DNA of 7,027 bases from Candidatus Aminicenantota bacterium (GCA_023136725.1 JAGLQR010000090.1:1-7027); one strand, 5' to 3'; counted from the stretch's first letter, positions 1-6,570 are shown. The notes: generated by a model not told the origin, from the sequence alone. Made by a program: numbers and translations.

Positions 1-320
1 AATCATATCTGGCTCCGATGATAGACGAATACCGTGAGCGTAGAGATTATATAGCCGGCAGGTTCAATGAGATCGGAAATATCAGTTTTGTGAATCCGGA
101 AGGTGCATTTTATTTTTTCGCAGATTTTACTTATTATATTAACAAAATGGGATTTAAAGATGATGGCGACTTTGCAATGGATATTCTGAATAAGCTTAAT
201 ATCATTGTTGTTCCGGGAACGGCATTCGGTGCACCTAATTATCTCAGGATCTCATATGCCAACTCACTCGAAAAAATAAGAGAGGGGCTGGATAAATTAG
301 GAGAATACCTGAAAGGATAA
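1..320 (+). CDS. Class I/II pyridoxal-phosphate aminotransferase (aspartate aminotransferase-like), C-terminal part
   Basis: This is the last ~105 residues of a fold-type I aminotransferase. The frame is open from the window edge (first full codon at position 3, reading SYLAP before the first Met at 18), so the true start lies outside the window. Family members are about 390-400 residues and transfer an amino group between an amino acid and a 2-oxo acid using PLP in the cytoplasm. Diagnostic pieces are NPEGAFYFFADF, where this family has PEGAFY.F.D, then VVPGTAFG, then YLRISYANSLEKI. The Arg of YLRIS (codon 246-248) matches the conserved residue that binds the substrate alpha-carboxylate. The PLP lysine and other active-site residues are outside the window, so substrate specificity cannot be read; aspartate or a related amino acid is a family-level guess. 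The stop is 1 nt before the next gene, which suggests co-transcription and coupled translation. Confidence 0.9.
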   Translation, partial: SYLAPMIDEYRERRDYIAGRFNEIGNISFVNPEGAFYFFADFTYYINKMGFKDDGDFAMDILNKLNIIVVPGTAFGAPNYLRISYANSLEKIREGLDKLGEYLKG

Positions 321-321
321 A

Positions 322-1989
322 ATGGATCTGGACTTTAAAGACAGGACCTTTTCATTTCTGAAGCTAAAGAAAAAAAAATTGAGAAGAAAAGTAGTCTTCT
401 TCTTGTTCATTTTTTTTATAGTAGCTGTTTTCCTGTTCTACAAGGATCATTCGGCATATAAAAAAGTCAAAAAAGCAGAAGGTTTTCTTCTGACCGGAGA
501 GATTCTAAAATGCAATAACCTTCTCGAGAAGGAAGGTTCATCATTTTTCAGAAGATCCTCGTTTAATGAGCTAAAAGGTATTCTCAGCCTGATCGGGAAC
601 AATATAGAGAAGGGGAAAGATATCCTCTCAAAATGTGAACCGGGGAAATCATCAATAAAGTCTGAAAAGGTATTAGCATATCTTTCTGACAATTGTTTCT
701 ATAAACAACTTGATATATATTCCTCTCTGCTTCCGGGAGACAATGATTTTGTCCGGTTTTACAGGATAGTTTCAGATACTTCCCTTTACAGGGCTGACGA
801 ATCCGGAGGAAAGATAAAAGTGTTCGAACCGGAAGACCCGGACAAGTATTCAAAACACCTTTCTATACTTAAGGAGATAAATCGCAGGGTAAAAAAAGGG
901 AAGATAGATTTCATATTCGACAGAGACGGAGAACCACTGGCTACTTACGATATAGAACAGGGCAAATGTATTTCTCTCATTCCCGGAATAAATTTTGTTA
1001 ACTTTAACAATACCCTCAGGAATGGGATAAAATACATTAAGCTGTCTATTGACAAAGATGTTCAGCTTAAACTTCACAGGCTTTTTAACAAATATTCCGG
1101 ATCTTTTGTACTCACTGATCTGGAAGACGGGAGTATTATTGCCGCATATTCCAAGCCATTTAACGGAAATGATGACAATACAGCACTTACCAGGGAATAT
1201 GAGCCGGGTTCGATAATTAAACTTATGACCCTGTTCGCCTACTTCAATTCGACAGCTGAAAAAATATTCCCTTTTAATTGTATAGGATATACTTCTTATG
1301 ATGGAAAGATATTTTATGACTGGATAAGACACGGCATACTTCAATCTCCTGAAAAAGCTCTTTCGCACTCCTGTAATATTGCATTTGCGGAAATGGGGAT
1401 TAAATCGGGAATAAAAAAGATTCATAGTGTTCTCGAAAATTTTATGTTCAATTCCGAACCCGCCGATGACGGGATTTTTCAGTTCAGGTTCGGCAGATTT
1501 TCTTCTGAAGATCGGGGGGAGAGAGCCCTTGCAAATCTCTCTATCGGGCTCGAGCATATTTCTGTAACAACTATCCATTCTGCAATAATATCTTCAATAA
1601 TCGCACAGAACGGGAACATAATATTCCCGTATATTATAATGAGCAATCAGAATATTTTTAACCTTGGGTATTACAATCATACTCCGGAAAACAAAAAGAT
1701 ATATCTGAATAACAGGTTCTTTGAGGATATTAAATCAGGGATGAGAGAGGTCACAATTGATCCTAAAGGAACCGGAAGGCGGGCAAGCGTGGATTTTATG
1801 GATATCGGCCTCAAAACCGGAACAGCAGGGGAAAAAAGTAAAGGATTGGATTCTGTTCTTACAGGATTCTTCCCCTTTGGAAAACCGAGGTACTCATTCG
1901 CATTTCGCCTCGAACATGGGGGGAAAGCTGAATACAATGGAGCTTTGTTCCTGAGAAAGTTTCTCAAAGCTTTCCATGAAAAAGAATAA
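322..1989 (+). CDS. Membrane-anchored penicillin-binding protein transpeptidase lacking a typical dimerisation domain
   Basis: This is a 555-residue D,D-transpeptidase-type protein, expected to cross-link peptidoglycan stem peptides on the outer face of the inner membrane. A basic N-terminus (residues 14-23, rich in Lys/Arg) precedes one hydrophobic segment at about 24-40, consistent with an N-in signal anchor. The catalytic motifs are complete and in order: SIIK (nucleophile S297, K300, inside EPGSIIK), SCN (S350-N352) and KTGT (K498-T501). LSIDKDVQ (241-248) marks the start of the transpeptidase domain. FDRDGEPLA (199-207) resembles the DRNG..LA element near the N-terminus of class B PBPs. 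Only about 35 residues separate these two, where class B PBPs normally hold a large dimerisation domain. Residues 41-193 are a divergent, mostly helical region I do not recognise; no glycosyltransferase domain is visible. AAAGGA (312-317) precedes the ATG, and the gene starts 1 nt after the aminotransferase stop. The transpeptidase fold is confident; which PBP subgroup it belongs to is not. Confidence 0.9.
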   Translation: MDLDFKDRTFSFLKLKKKKLRRKVVFFLFIFFIVAVFLFYKDHSAYKKVKKAEGFLLTGEILKCNNLLEKEGSSFFRRSSFNELKGILSLIGNNIEKGKDILSKCEPGKSSIKSEKVLAYLSDNCFYKQLDIYSSLLPGDNDFVRFYRIVSDTSLYRADESGGKIKVFEPEDPDKYSKHLSILKEINRRVKKGKIDFIFDRDGEPLATYDIEQGKCISLIPGINFVNFNNTLRNGIKYIKLSIDKDVQLKLHRLFNKYSGSFVLTDLEDGSIIAAYSKPFNGNDDNTALTREYEPGSIIKLMTLFAYFNSTAEKIFPFNCIGYTSYDGKIFYDWIRHGILQSPEKALSHSCNIAFAEMGIKSGIKKIHSVLENFMFNSEPADDGIFQFRFGRFSSEDRGERALANLSIGLEHISVTTIHSAIISSIIAQNGNIIFPYIIMSNQNIFNLGYYNHTPENKKIYLNNRFFEDIKSGMREVTIDPKGTGRRASVDFMDIGLKTGTAGEKSKGLDSVLTGFFPFGKPRYSFAFRLEHGGKAEYNGALFLRKFLKAFHEKE

Positions 1990-1992
1990 AAA

Positions 1993-3522
1993 ATGAAAAC
2001 CAGAATATTAATAATATTAACTATGATCTTGTTGATACAAACAACTTTCTCCTTTCCGAGAACTGTTGTTTTCCCATTTAAAGTAAATTCAGCAGAAAAT
2101 AAAGCTCACCAATGGCTGGGGCGTGGGATTTCTCTTTATCTGAGCTACGGGTTAAGGGTCAATCAGATAGATACTTTTTCTGATAATGAGGGTAGAGGAT
2201 TACTAAAGAGCCTTAACATCAAATTCCCTTATAATGTTTCCAAAGCATCTATAATAAGAGCTGCAAAACTAATGAGAGCGGAGAGACTGGTATGGGGAGA
2301 GATTACAACAATACCCGGTCAGGGAGAAGAGATACTAAGCATCAGGACATTTTTAATCGACCTCCGGAACTTAAATCAAAAATATCTTCCGGTGATAAAA
2401 GAGAAGACCACAAACCTGTTCTCAATCAAGAAAAACATCCTCAGAAATCTGGTTATATACCTGTCCGGAACAAAAACAACTCCTGAGATCCCTGAGTTAA
2501 AATTTGATCTGAGGAATTATGAGATATTTATTAAAGGGCTTCTCATAGATGACTATGATAAAAAAACAGAGTTCCTTGAAAAAGTAAGATCTGAGTTGAG
2601 TAAAGACCCGGAAATGCTGCTTTTCGAACTAGCCAGAGTATATTTTTTAAAAAATGATTACACAGCTGCAAAGAAAATTCTCGATGAGATAGATCCCCGG
2701 AGCCCTTTTCGGGGAGAAAAATACTTTTTATCCGGAGTGATCAATTATTTATCAAATAACATTGATGAAGCACTCTCTGATTTTTCAAATGTTCTGGATT
2801 GCGGTGATTGCAGACATGAAGCACTTAATAATGTAGCCCTGATCTATGCCTTAAATAATGAATATACGGAAGCTATGGATTCCATAAAGAGATCTGTAAG
2901 AATGGGAATGATGGCCGAGTCTTTTTTTAACGCAGTGAACATTTCGACACTCCTGAAAGACAGGGAGGCTGCATGGAACTTTCTAATGGAAGGTTTGCTT
3001 CTATACCCTTCCGATGAGGATCTGATAACTCAATTCTTCGATATTGTTGAACAATCCCAGCACCGTAATTTTATAAAACCGGCATTCCTGAAATTTCTAC
3101 CGGGATTCCCCCTTGAACAAGAGGTGAGGAAGATCTTCTTTAAACTTATAAATCCCTTTGTGTTTTCAGAACTAAAATATGATATGGAATTCCCGAATGG
3201 AAATGGAGAATATATTTTTATAAAAGGTGGGGAAGATGAAAGTATAGATGAGATTGAGAAGAAACTGATCTCAAACCCTTTTCTCCCGGAGAACCATTCC
3301 AAGCTTGCATCAGTTTTCTTTAAAGAGGGGAAATTAGAGCCGGCACTTAACCATGGTCATGCAGCACTCTACCTGCTGAGAAATCCTTATAATTTTCTCA
3401 CTATTCTGAAAATAATAAGAAAACAGGGAAAGAGAGATGAGCTCAAAAACATGCTTATCGAAGCACTGAAATATTTCCCGGATAACGAGAAGCTCCAAAA
3501 TTTCTCACTAAACAATAAATAG
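1993..3522 (+). CDS. Exported TPR protein with TolB/CsgG-like N-terminal domain
   Basis: This 509-residue protein begins with a signal peptide (about residues 1-20: two basic residues, a hydrophobic stretch, then TTFS before FPRT). No lipobox cysteine is present, so it is probably a soluble periplasmic protein. Residues ~22-130 (TVVFPFKVN, WLGRGISLYLSYGL, AAKLMRAERLVWGEI, then a beta-rich TFLIDLRN) resemble the N-terminal alpha/beta domain shared by TolB, FlgO and CsgG-like proteins. Residues ~203-342 form about four TPR-like helical pairs (for example ELARVYFLKNDYTAAKKIL and NNVALIYALNNEYTEAMDSI). Two more repeats lie at ~430-500. C270 and C273 (CGDC) fall between two repeats and could form a disulphide. 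The start lies 3 nt after the PBP stop and no strong Shine-Dalgarno is visible, so translational coupling is likely. TPRs usually bind proteins, so a scaffold role next to the transpeptidase is plausible but inferred. The precise function is unknown. Confidence 0.8.
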   Translation: MKTRILIILTMILLIQTTFSFPRTVVFPFKVNSAENKAHQWLGRGISLYLSYGLRVNQIDTFSDNEGRGLLKSLNIKFPYNVSKASIIRAAKLMRAERLVWGEITTIPGQGEEILSIRTFLIDLRNLNQKYLPVIKEKTTNLFSIKKNILRNLVIYLSGTKTTPEIPELKFDLRNYEIFIKGLLIDDYDKKTEFLEKVRSELSKDPEMLLFELARVYFLKNDYTAAKKILDEIDPRSPFRGEKYFLSGVINYLSNNIDEALSDFSNVLDCGDCRHEALNNVALIYALNNEYTEAMDSIKRSVRMGMMAESFFNAVNISTLLKDREAAWNFLMEGLLLYPSDEDLITQFFDIVEQSQHRNFIKPAFLKFLPGFPLEQEVRKIFFKLINPFVFSELKYDMEFPNGNGEYIFIKGGEDESIDEIEKKLISNPFLPENHSKLASVFFKEGKLEPALNHGHAALYLLRNPYNFLTILKIIRKQGKRDELKNMLIEALKYFPDNEKLQNFSLNNK

Positions 3523-3560
3523 AACTAATATAATATTATTTTAATTACAGGAGATCTTAA

Positions 3561-4013
3561 ATGAGAAAAGCAATCATTATCACCTTAACGATAGCATTAC
3601 TTTCAGTTTCATACTTGATTCCCAAAGATGATGGAATCGATATTATTAAAAAGGAAGTTTCAATTGTTCTTTATGATTCAGAGAAGGGTTGGAACAGCGG
3701 TAATATTGAACAATATATGCAGTGTTATCGCAAATCTGAGAAGATGAGATTCGCTGGGAATGGCAACTTTAACTTCGGTTGGGAGAATACACTGAAGAGA
3801 TATAAAAAAAGTTACCCTGATAAGGAAGCAATGGGCAGGCTCTCATTCTCCGATGTTGATATTACAGTGATCAGTAACGATGCAGCTCTGGTTTTCGGAA
3901 GATGGACCCTTAAATATCCTGAAAAAGAGAGGACCGGCCTCTACACACTTCTTCTCAGAAAATTCGAGGAAGGGTGGAGAATCGTCCACGACCATTCCTC
4001 ATCAGCAAAGTAA
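3561..4013 (+). CDS. Exported DUF4440 / NTF2-like (SnoaL-type) small protein
   Basis: This 150-residue protein has an N-terminal signal peptide (MRK, then a hydrophobic run to about residue 18, no lipobox cysteine), so the domain probably acts in the periplasm or outside the cell. The rest matches the DUF4440 pattern of the NTF2-like superfamily. An early helix carries W.SGNIEQYMQCY, followed by MRF.GNG, GWENTLKRYKKSYPD, MGRLSF, a variable strand, GRWTLKYPE, GLYTLLLRK, and a C-terminal GWRIVHDHSS. NTF2-like folds make a cone-shaped pocket that can bind small molecules or act catalytically; no specific reaction can be deduced here. The start is supported by AGGAG at 3549-3553, seven bases before the ATG. 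It lies 38 nt after the TPR gene, so it may share the operon or have its own weak promoter. Confidence 0.85.
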   Translation: MRKAIIITLTIALLSVSYLIPKDDGIDIIKKEVSIVLYDSEKGWNSGNIEQYMQCYRKSEKMRFAGNGNFNFGWENTLKRYKKSYPDKEAMGRLSFSDVDITVISNDAALVFGRWTLKYPEKERTGLYTLLLRKFEEGWRIVHDHSSSAK

Positions 4014-4067
4014 AATTTATTCAGAGATCATACATATAATTGTGAGTTGAAGATGTTCATTGTTTTC

Positions 4068-4096
4068 TTGACAGATATCGGTCTAAATGCTACTAT
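4068..4096 (+). promoter_or_regulatory. Sigma-70-type promoter with extended -10
   Basis: A perfect -35 TTGACA (4068-4073) is followed by a 17-nt spacer and a -10 TACTAT (4091-4096, 4 of 6 matches). TGC (4088-4090) directly before the hexamer supplies the TGn extended -10 element. Transcription would start near 4103 and read into the YfgM-like gene at 4148, giving a leader of about 45 nt. This is the best promoter in the window. Confidence 0.7.
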
Positions 4097-4106
4097 CGGT
4101 TTTTCT

Positions 4107-4126
4107 TCCCGGGATTGTCCCGGATT
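4107..4126 (+). promoter_or_regulatory. GC-rich inverted repeat in the leader, possible operator or 5' RNA hairpin
   Basis: CCGGGA (4109-4114) and TCCCGG (4118-4123) are perfect inverted arms around a TTG loop. The same stretch also reads as a direct repeat, TCCCGGgATT (4107-4116) and TCCCGGATT (4118-4126). It starts a few bases after the predicted transcription start and ends 13 nt before the ribosome-binding site. No T-run follows on either strand, so it is not an intrinsic terminator. A repressor site overlapping the start of transcription, or a 5' stem that protects the mRNA, would both fit; neither is shown. Confidence 0.45.
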
Positions 4127-4136
4127 ATAAAAAAAT

Positions 4137-4142
4137 GCGAGG
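4137..4142 (+). promoter_or_regulatory. Ribosome-binding site that fixes the YfgM-like start
   Basis: GCGAGG at 4137-4142 lies five bases before the ATG at 4148. The alternative upstream TTG (4115-4117) lies in the loop of the GC-rich inverted repeat and has no Shine-Dalgarno before it. This favours 4148 as the real start. Confidence 0.65.
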
Positions 4143-4147
4143 TTCCA

Positions 4148-4798
4148 ATGAAAAGGAAAGAGAGAGAACATCTTAAGGAAGATCCGTTTGCAAATTTCAT
4201 TCAGGCTGTTATAGAAAAATTTAACGACTTTAAAAGAGAGATCCTAATTGTTCTGGGAGTTATGGTTATTATAGTTGTGGTCATTATTGCTGTTCTCCTG
4301 CTCAGATCCGGATCTGTAGCGAAAGACAATCAAAATTTTGCATCAGCTCTTGATATCTGGAACTCTACAACACTGACATCAGATCAGAAAATAGAAGAGC
4401 TGTCATCTCTTAAAACCGGCAAGGGTATTTCATCAGCAATTACTTTTTATCTCGCTTCTCTCTATTTTGAAAAAGAAGATTATCTTAAGGCTAAAGAGGT
4501 ATTGTCCGGTTACAAAGGAAGCAGAAAGCTGCTCGATGACCAGAAAAAACTACTGGACGCTGAGCTTTTCATCTCACTTAAAGAGGGAAAAAAAGGGCTG
4601 GACATTCTGCACCAACTCCTTTCCGATACTAAATCAGAGATCACAAAAGATTTTCTCCTGCTCAAGATCGCAAAGATCAATATCAAAGACGGACTGGACA
4701 AAAGTGCAAAAGATAACCTGAACAGATTGATTAATGAATTCCCTCAATCAATATATCAGCGTGAAGCAAGGGCACTATTATCAGAACTTTCCAACTAG
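4148..4798 (+). CDS. Single-pass membrane protein with TPR-like periplasmic domain (YfgM-like)
   Basis: From the ATG at 4148 the product is 216 residues. A charged cytoplasmic head (KRKEREHLKED, then a short amphipathic stretch DPFANFIQAVIEKF) leads to one hydrophobic segment at ~31-52. After this come about 160 mostly helical residues. TPR-like helical pairs are seen at ~94-125 (AITFYLASLYFEKEDYLKAKEVL), ~133-160 and ~165-200, ending in EFPQSIYQREARALLSEL, a pattern common at the end of such repeats. The layout of short cytoplasmic N-terminus, single helix and periplasmic TPRs is that of YfgM, an ancillary factor at the SecYEG translocon that works with the chaperone PpiD. The similarity is architectural, so the role is inferred. 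The frame can be extended to a TTG at 4115 (11 more residues), but the ribosome-binding site supports 4148. The gene has its own promoter and terminator. Confidence 0.75.
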   Translation: MKRKEREHLKEDPFANFIQAVIEKFNDFKREILIVLGVMVIIVVVIIAVLLLRSGSVAKDNQNFASALDIWNSTTLTSDQKIEELSSLKTGKGISSAITFYLASLYFEKEDYLKAKEVLSGYKGSRKLLDDQKKLLDAELFISLKEGKKGLDILHQLLSDTKSEITKDFLLLKIAKINIKDGLDKSAKDNLNRLINEFPQSIYQREARALLSELSN

Positions 4799-4811
4799 TT
4801 CCAGGAAAGTT
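4785..4811 (+). terminator. First hairpin at the convergent gene end
   Basis: AACTTTCC (4785-4792) and GGAAAGTT (4804-4811) form a perfect 8-bp stem around an 11-nt loop. The loop contains the TAG stop codon (4796-4798) of the YfgM-like gene. GTTTT follows, so it may be a weak terminator or a transcript-end stabiliser working with the next hairpin. Confidence 0.45.
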
Positions 4812-4816
4812 GTTTT

Positions 4817-4834
4817 AAAGGGATAACCCTTTTT
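4817..4834 (+). terminator. Intrinsic terminator after the YfgM-like gene
   Basis: AAAGGG (4817-4822), loop ATAA, CCCTTT (4827-4832), with the T-run 4830-4834 and further T-rich sequence after it. It lies between two converging genes. It ends the plus-strand transcript. On the minus strand the stem is followed by only three T and then AAAA, so it is weaker for the synthetase gene, which stops directly beside it. Confidence 0.6.
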
Positions 4835-6367
4835 CTATTTCTTGTTATTATTTTCTGAGAACTTTTCCTTAACTATCTCTGTAACTTTCCTGAAATTGAT
4901 CTTCCCACTTCCCATTTTAGGGAGTTCATCAATTAAAAGGAACTCCTTCGGTAATGAAAGATTCGGAAGTTCTGCTGACATCTTCTTCAATATCTCTCTT
5001 TCATCAATGCTACTTGTTATAGCTGCAATGATTTTTGCACCTTTCAAATAGTCAGGTATTTCTACAACACAGCAGTCCGTATCAGGAGGGAGCAAGTCAG
5101 TTAATACACTTTCAACCCTAACCAGAGATACCATCTCACCACCGATCTTTGCAAATCTTTTTAAGCGCCCTCTGTGCCAGACATAGCCATCCTCATCGAC
5201 CATACCCATATCACCGGTATCATACCATCCATCTTTTATCCTTAATGAAGTTTCTTCAAGGTCATCAAAATATCCTTTCATCACATGATCACCCTTCGTA
5301 AGCAATTTCCCTTCCTGTCCTCTTGGAACTTCCGCGCCACTGGTGATATCTGCAATCTTCACTTTTACTGTAGACAGAGGTCTACCGGTACTTCCGGGTT
5401 TGTTCGCATTAGGCAGATTAACAGATATAACAGGGCTGGTCTCGGTGCAGCCGTATCCTTCCAGAAGTGTTATTCCATGCTTCTTGTTATATCCTTCACG
5501 AAGTATATCAGGGCATTTATCCGCACCGGCTACAGCAATTCTAACCGAAGAAAGCTCTCCCGGTTCTGATTGCCTGAGATACCCGTTAAAAAATACCGGT
5601 GTTCCAAGCATTAAAGTCACACCCTCTTCTCTAATGATCTGAACTACTTTTTTATATTCGAGAGGATTAGGATACGTGACAACTGAAAGTCCCTGAAGCA
5701 ATGGAAGCCAGAAATTGGTTGTGTAACCGAATACATGAAAGAGGGGAAGATTCCCCAACATTACATCATCATCATTGAACTTAAGACTTTCAAAAATATC
5801 AACAACATTTGCAGCTATGTTCTTATGTGTTAACTGTACGGCTTTGGGATCCTTTTCACTACCTGACGTAAAAAGTATAACTACATTATCCTCTTCGTGG
5901 CTTTTTGGTAACGATCTCTTAATAACATTAAATGGCATTTTCGATTTCAGTGCAGCTTTTAATTTATCAAGAGTCGAAATAGTTTCCATGACGTCCTCAA
6001 TGAACACCATACCGGGGACAAGCCTGCAGCCGATCTTCTCTATAAGCGCTTTTGAAGTGATTATCGTTTTAAAACCACATTTTTTCTGAGCATATTCACA
6101 ATTTTCCGAGGCACCTGTGGAATAATTTATCATGACCGGGACCCTGCCTGACATAAGTACACCCAGAGTGGTAAGCATTGCCCCTGCAGAGTTGGGTATC
6201 ATAACACCTACAAAACCTTCTTTATACGCTTTAAACTTTTCAGAAAGCATCAGGGAAGCAATAAGGGACTTGCCGAAAGTGACCCTCTTTTCCCTCCCCC
6301 TGTCAATTATTGCATCCTTTTTCCCATTCTTCTTTGCAACCTTAATAAATTCTTCGTGTAAAATCAT
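4835..6367 (-). CDS. AMP-forming acyl-CoA / acyl-ACP synthetase (stand-alone Aas ligase-like)
   Basis: This 510-residue ANL-superfamily enzyme activates a carboxylic acid, probably a fatty acid, with ATP to an acyl-adenylate and passes it to a thiol (CoA or acyl carrier protein). Motifs from the ATG at 6367: P-loop-like TSGSEKDPKAV (167-177), FHVFG (210-214), GYGCTET (304-310), YDTGD (382-386), hinge GRLKRFAKIGGEMVSL (400-415) and the C-terminal catalytic lysine K489 in GSGKI. The TSGSE start, PNPLEYKK, LGTPVFFNGYLR and KRFAKIGGEMVSL resemble the ligase half of Aas, which reactivates fatty acids for phospholipid repair. No acyltransferase domain or adjacent acyltransferase gene is seen, so a role in fatty-acid salvage is inferred. 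The P-loop has Lys-Asp and Ala where many relatives have Gly-x and Gly. The frame extends six codons further to 6385, but that ATG would place the strong GGAGGA inside the gene; 6367 is preferred. Acyl-CoA rather than acyl-ACP use cannot be excluded. Confidence 0.9.
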   Translation of the reverse strand: MILHEEFIKVAKKNGKKDAIIDRGREKRVTFGKSLIASLMLSEKFKAYKEGFVGVMIPNSAGAMLTTLGVLMSGRVPVMINYSTGASENCEYAQKKCGFKTIITSKALIEKIGCRLVPGMVFIEDVMETISTLDKLKAALKSKMPFNVIKRSLPKSHEEDNVVILFTSGSEKDPKAVQLTHKNIAANVVDIFESLKFNDDDVMLGNLPLFHVFGYTTNFWLPLLQGLSVVTYPNPLEYKKVVQIIREEGVTLMLGTPVFFNGYLRQSEPGELSSVRIAVAGADKCPDILREGYNKKHGITLLEGYGCTETSPVISVNLPNANKPGSTGRPLSTVKVKIADITSGAEVPRGQEGKLLTKGDHVMKGYFDDLEETSLRIKDGWYDTGDMGMVDEDGYVWHRGRLKRFAKIGGEMVSLVRVESVLTDLLPPDTDCCVVEIPDYLKGAKIIAAITSSIDEREILKKMSAELPNLSLPKEFLLIDELPKMGSGKINFRKVTEIVKEKFSENNNKK

Positions 6368-6371
6368 TGTT

Positions 6372-6377
6372 TCCTCC
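6372..6377 (-). promoter_or_regulatory. Ribosome-binding site of the acyl synthetase
   Basis: On the minus strand GGAGGA (plus-strand TCCTCC, 6372-6377) is four bases before ATG 6367-6365. This near-perfect Shine-Dalgarno decides the start over the in-frame ATG at 6385. Confidence 0.75.
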
Positions 6378-6402
6378 AAAACCATTAAAAGTTAGTTATG
6401 TG

Positions 6403-6430
6403 AATATATAGCACAAAAAAAATTTTTTTT
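6403..6430 (-). promoter_or_regulatory. Possible promoter region of the acyl synthetase with A8T8 tract
   Basis: Reading the minus strand, an uninterrupted A8T8 palindrome (6415-6430) is followed by GTGC and TATATATT, which contains TATATT (6408-6403), 5 of 6 to a -10 hexamer. No convincing -35 sits 17 nt upstream. Phased A/T tracts can act as UP-like or bent-DNA elements, which might make up for this. The placement between gene start and intergenic repeats fits a promoter, but support is weak. Confidence 0.35.
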
Positions 6431-6491
6431 AAACAATACAAATATTCATTACTAAATTTCACCTATTTGGTTTTTCAGGAGAAGGTATATT

Positions 6492-6514
6492 GTGGCTTCG
6501 ACAAGCTCAGCCAC
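6492..6514. repeat. REP-like hairpin 1 of an inverted doublet
   Basis: GTGGCT (6492-6497) and AGCCAC (6509-6514) form a 6-bp stem around the 11-nt loop TCGACAAGCTC. The core CTTCGACAAGCTCAG (6496-6510) is repeated as an exact inverted copy at 6551-6565. No T-run follows on the minus strand, so it is not an intrinsic terminator for the aldo/keto reductase gene. Short palindromes with constant cores in intergenic DNA are typical of REP-type elements. Confidence 0.7.
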
Positions 6515-6545
6515 CAGTTATAATTCTGTTTTTTATCTCTTAGCT

Positions 6546-6570
6546 GGTCACTGAGCTTGTCGAAGTGACC
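6546..6570. repeat. REP-like hairpin 2 of an inverted doublet
   Basis: GGTCACT (6546-6552) and AGTGACC (6564-6570) form a perfect 7-bp stem around GAGCTTGTCGA, the exact reverse complement of the loop of hairpin 1. Stem sequences differ between the two copies, yet each still pairs with itself, so the structure is kept while the sequence changes. Over 6496-6517 and 6544-6565 the two copies match as an inverted repeat at 20 of 22 positions, the two differences being in the stem. The arms are separated by 26 nt. Confidence 0.7.

Noticed and set aside
850..1578. A 242-codon open frame on the minus strand inside the PBP gene
   Set aside because: The plus-strand frame has all transpeptidase motifs in order. 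The antisense translation shows no recognisable domain and no ribosome-binding site was apparent, so it is a shadow frame.
3529..3534. TATAAT before the DUF4440 gene as a promoter
   Set aside because: The hexamer is perfect, but no -35 is found at suitable spacing and there is no TGn. In AT-rich DNA such hexamers are expected by chance.
4035..4040. Second TATAAT upstream of the YfgM-like gene
   Set aside because: There is no -35 at 16-18 nt. The TTGACA / TGn-TACTAT promoter just downstream is much better.
4115..4147. TTG at 4115 as start of the YfgM-like gene
   Set aside because: It sits in the loop of the inverted repeat with no Shine-Dalgarno, while ATG 4148 has GCGAGG five bases upstream.
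6492..6570. The hairpin pair as a tRNA, small RNA or intrinsic terminator
   Set aside because: There is no cloverleaf. No T-run follows on the minus strand, where the upstream gene would need it. The inverted doublet with a shared core fits a REP-like repeat better.
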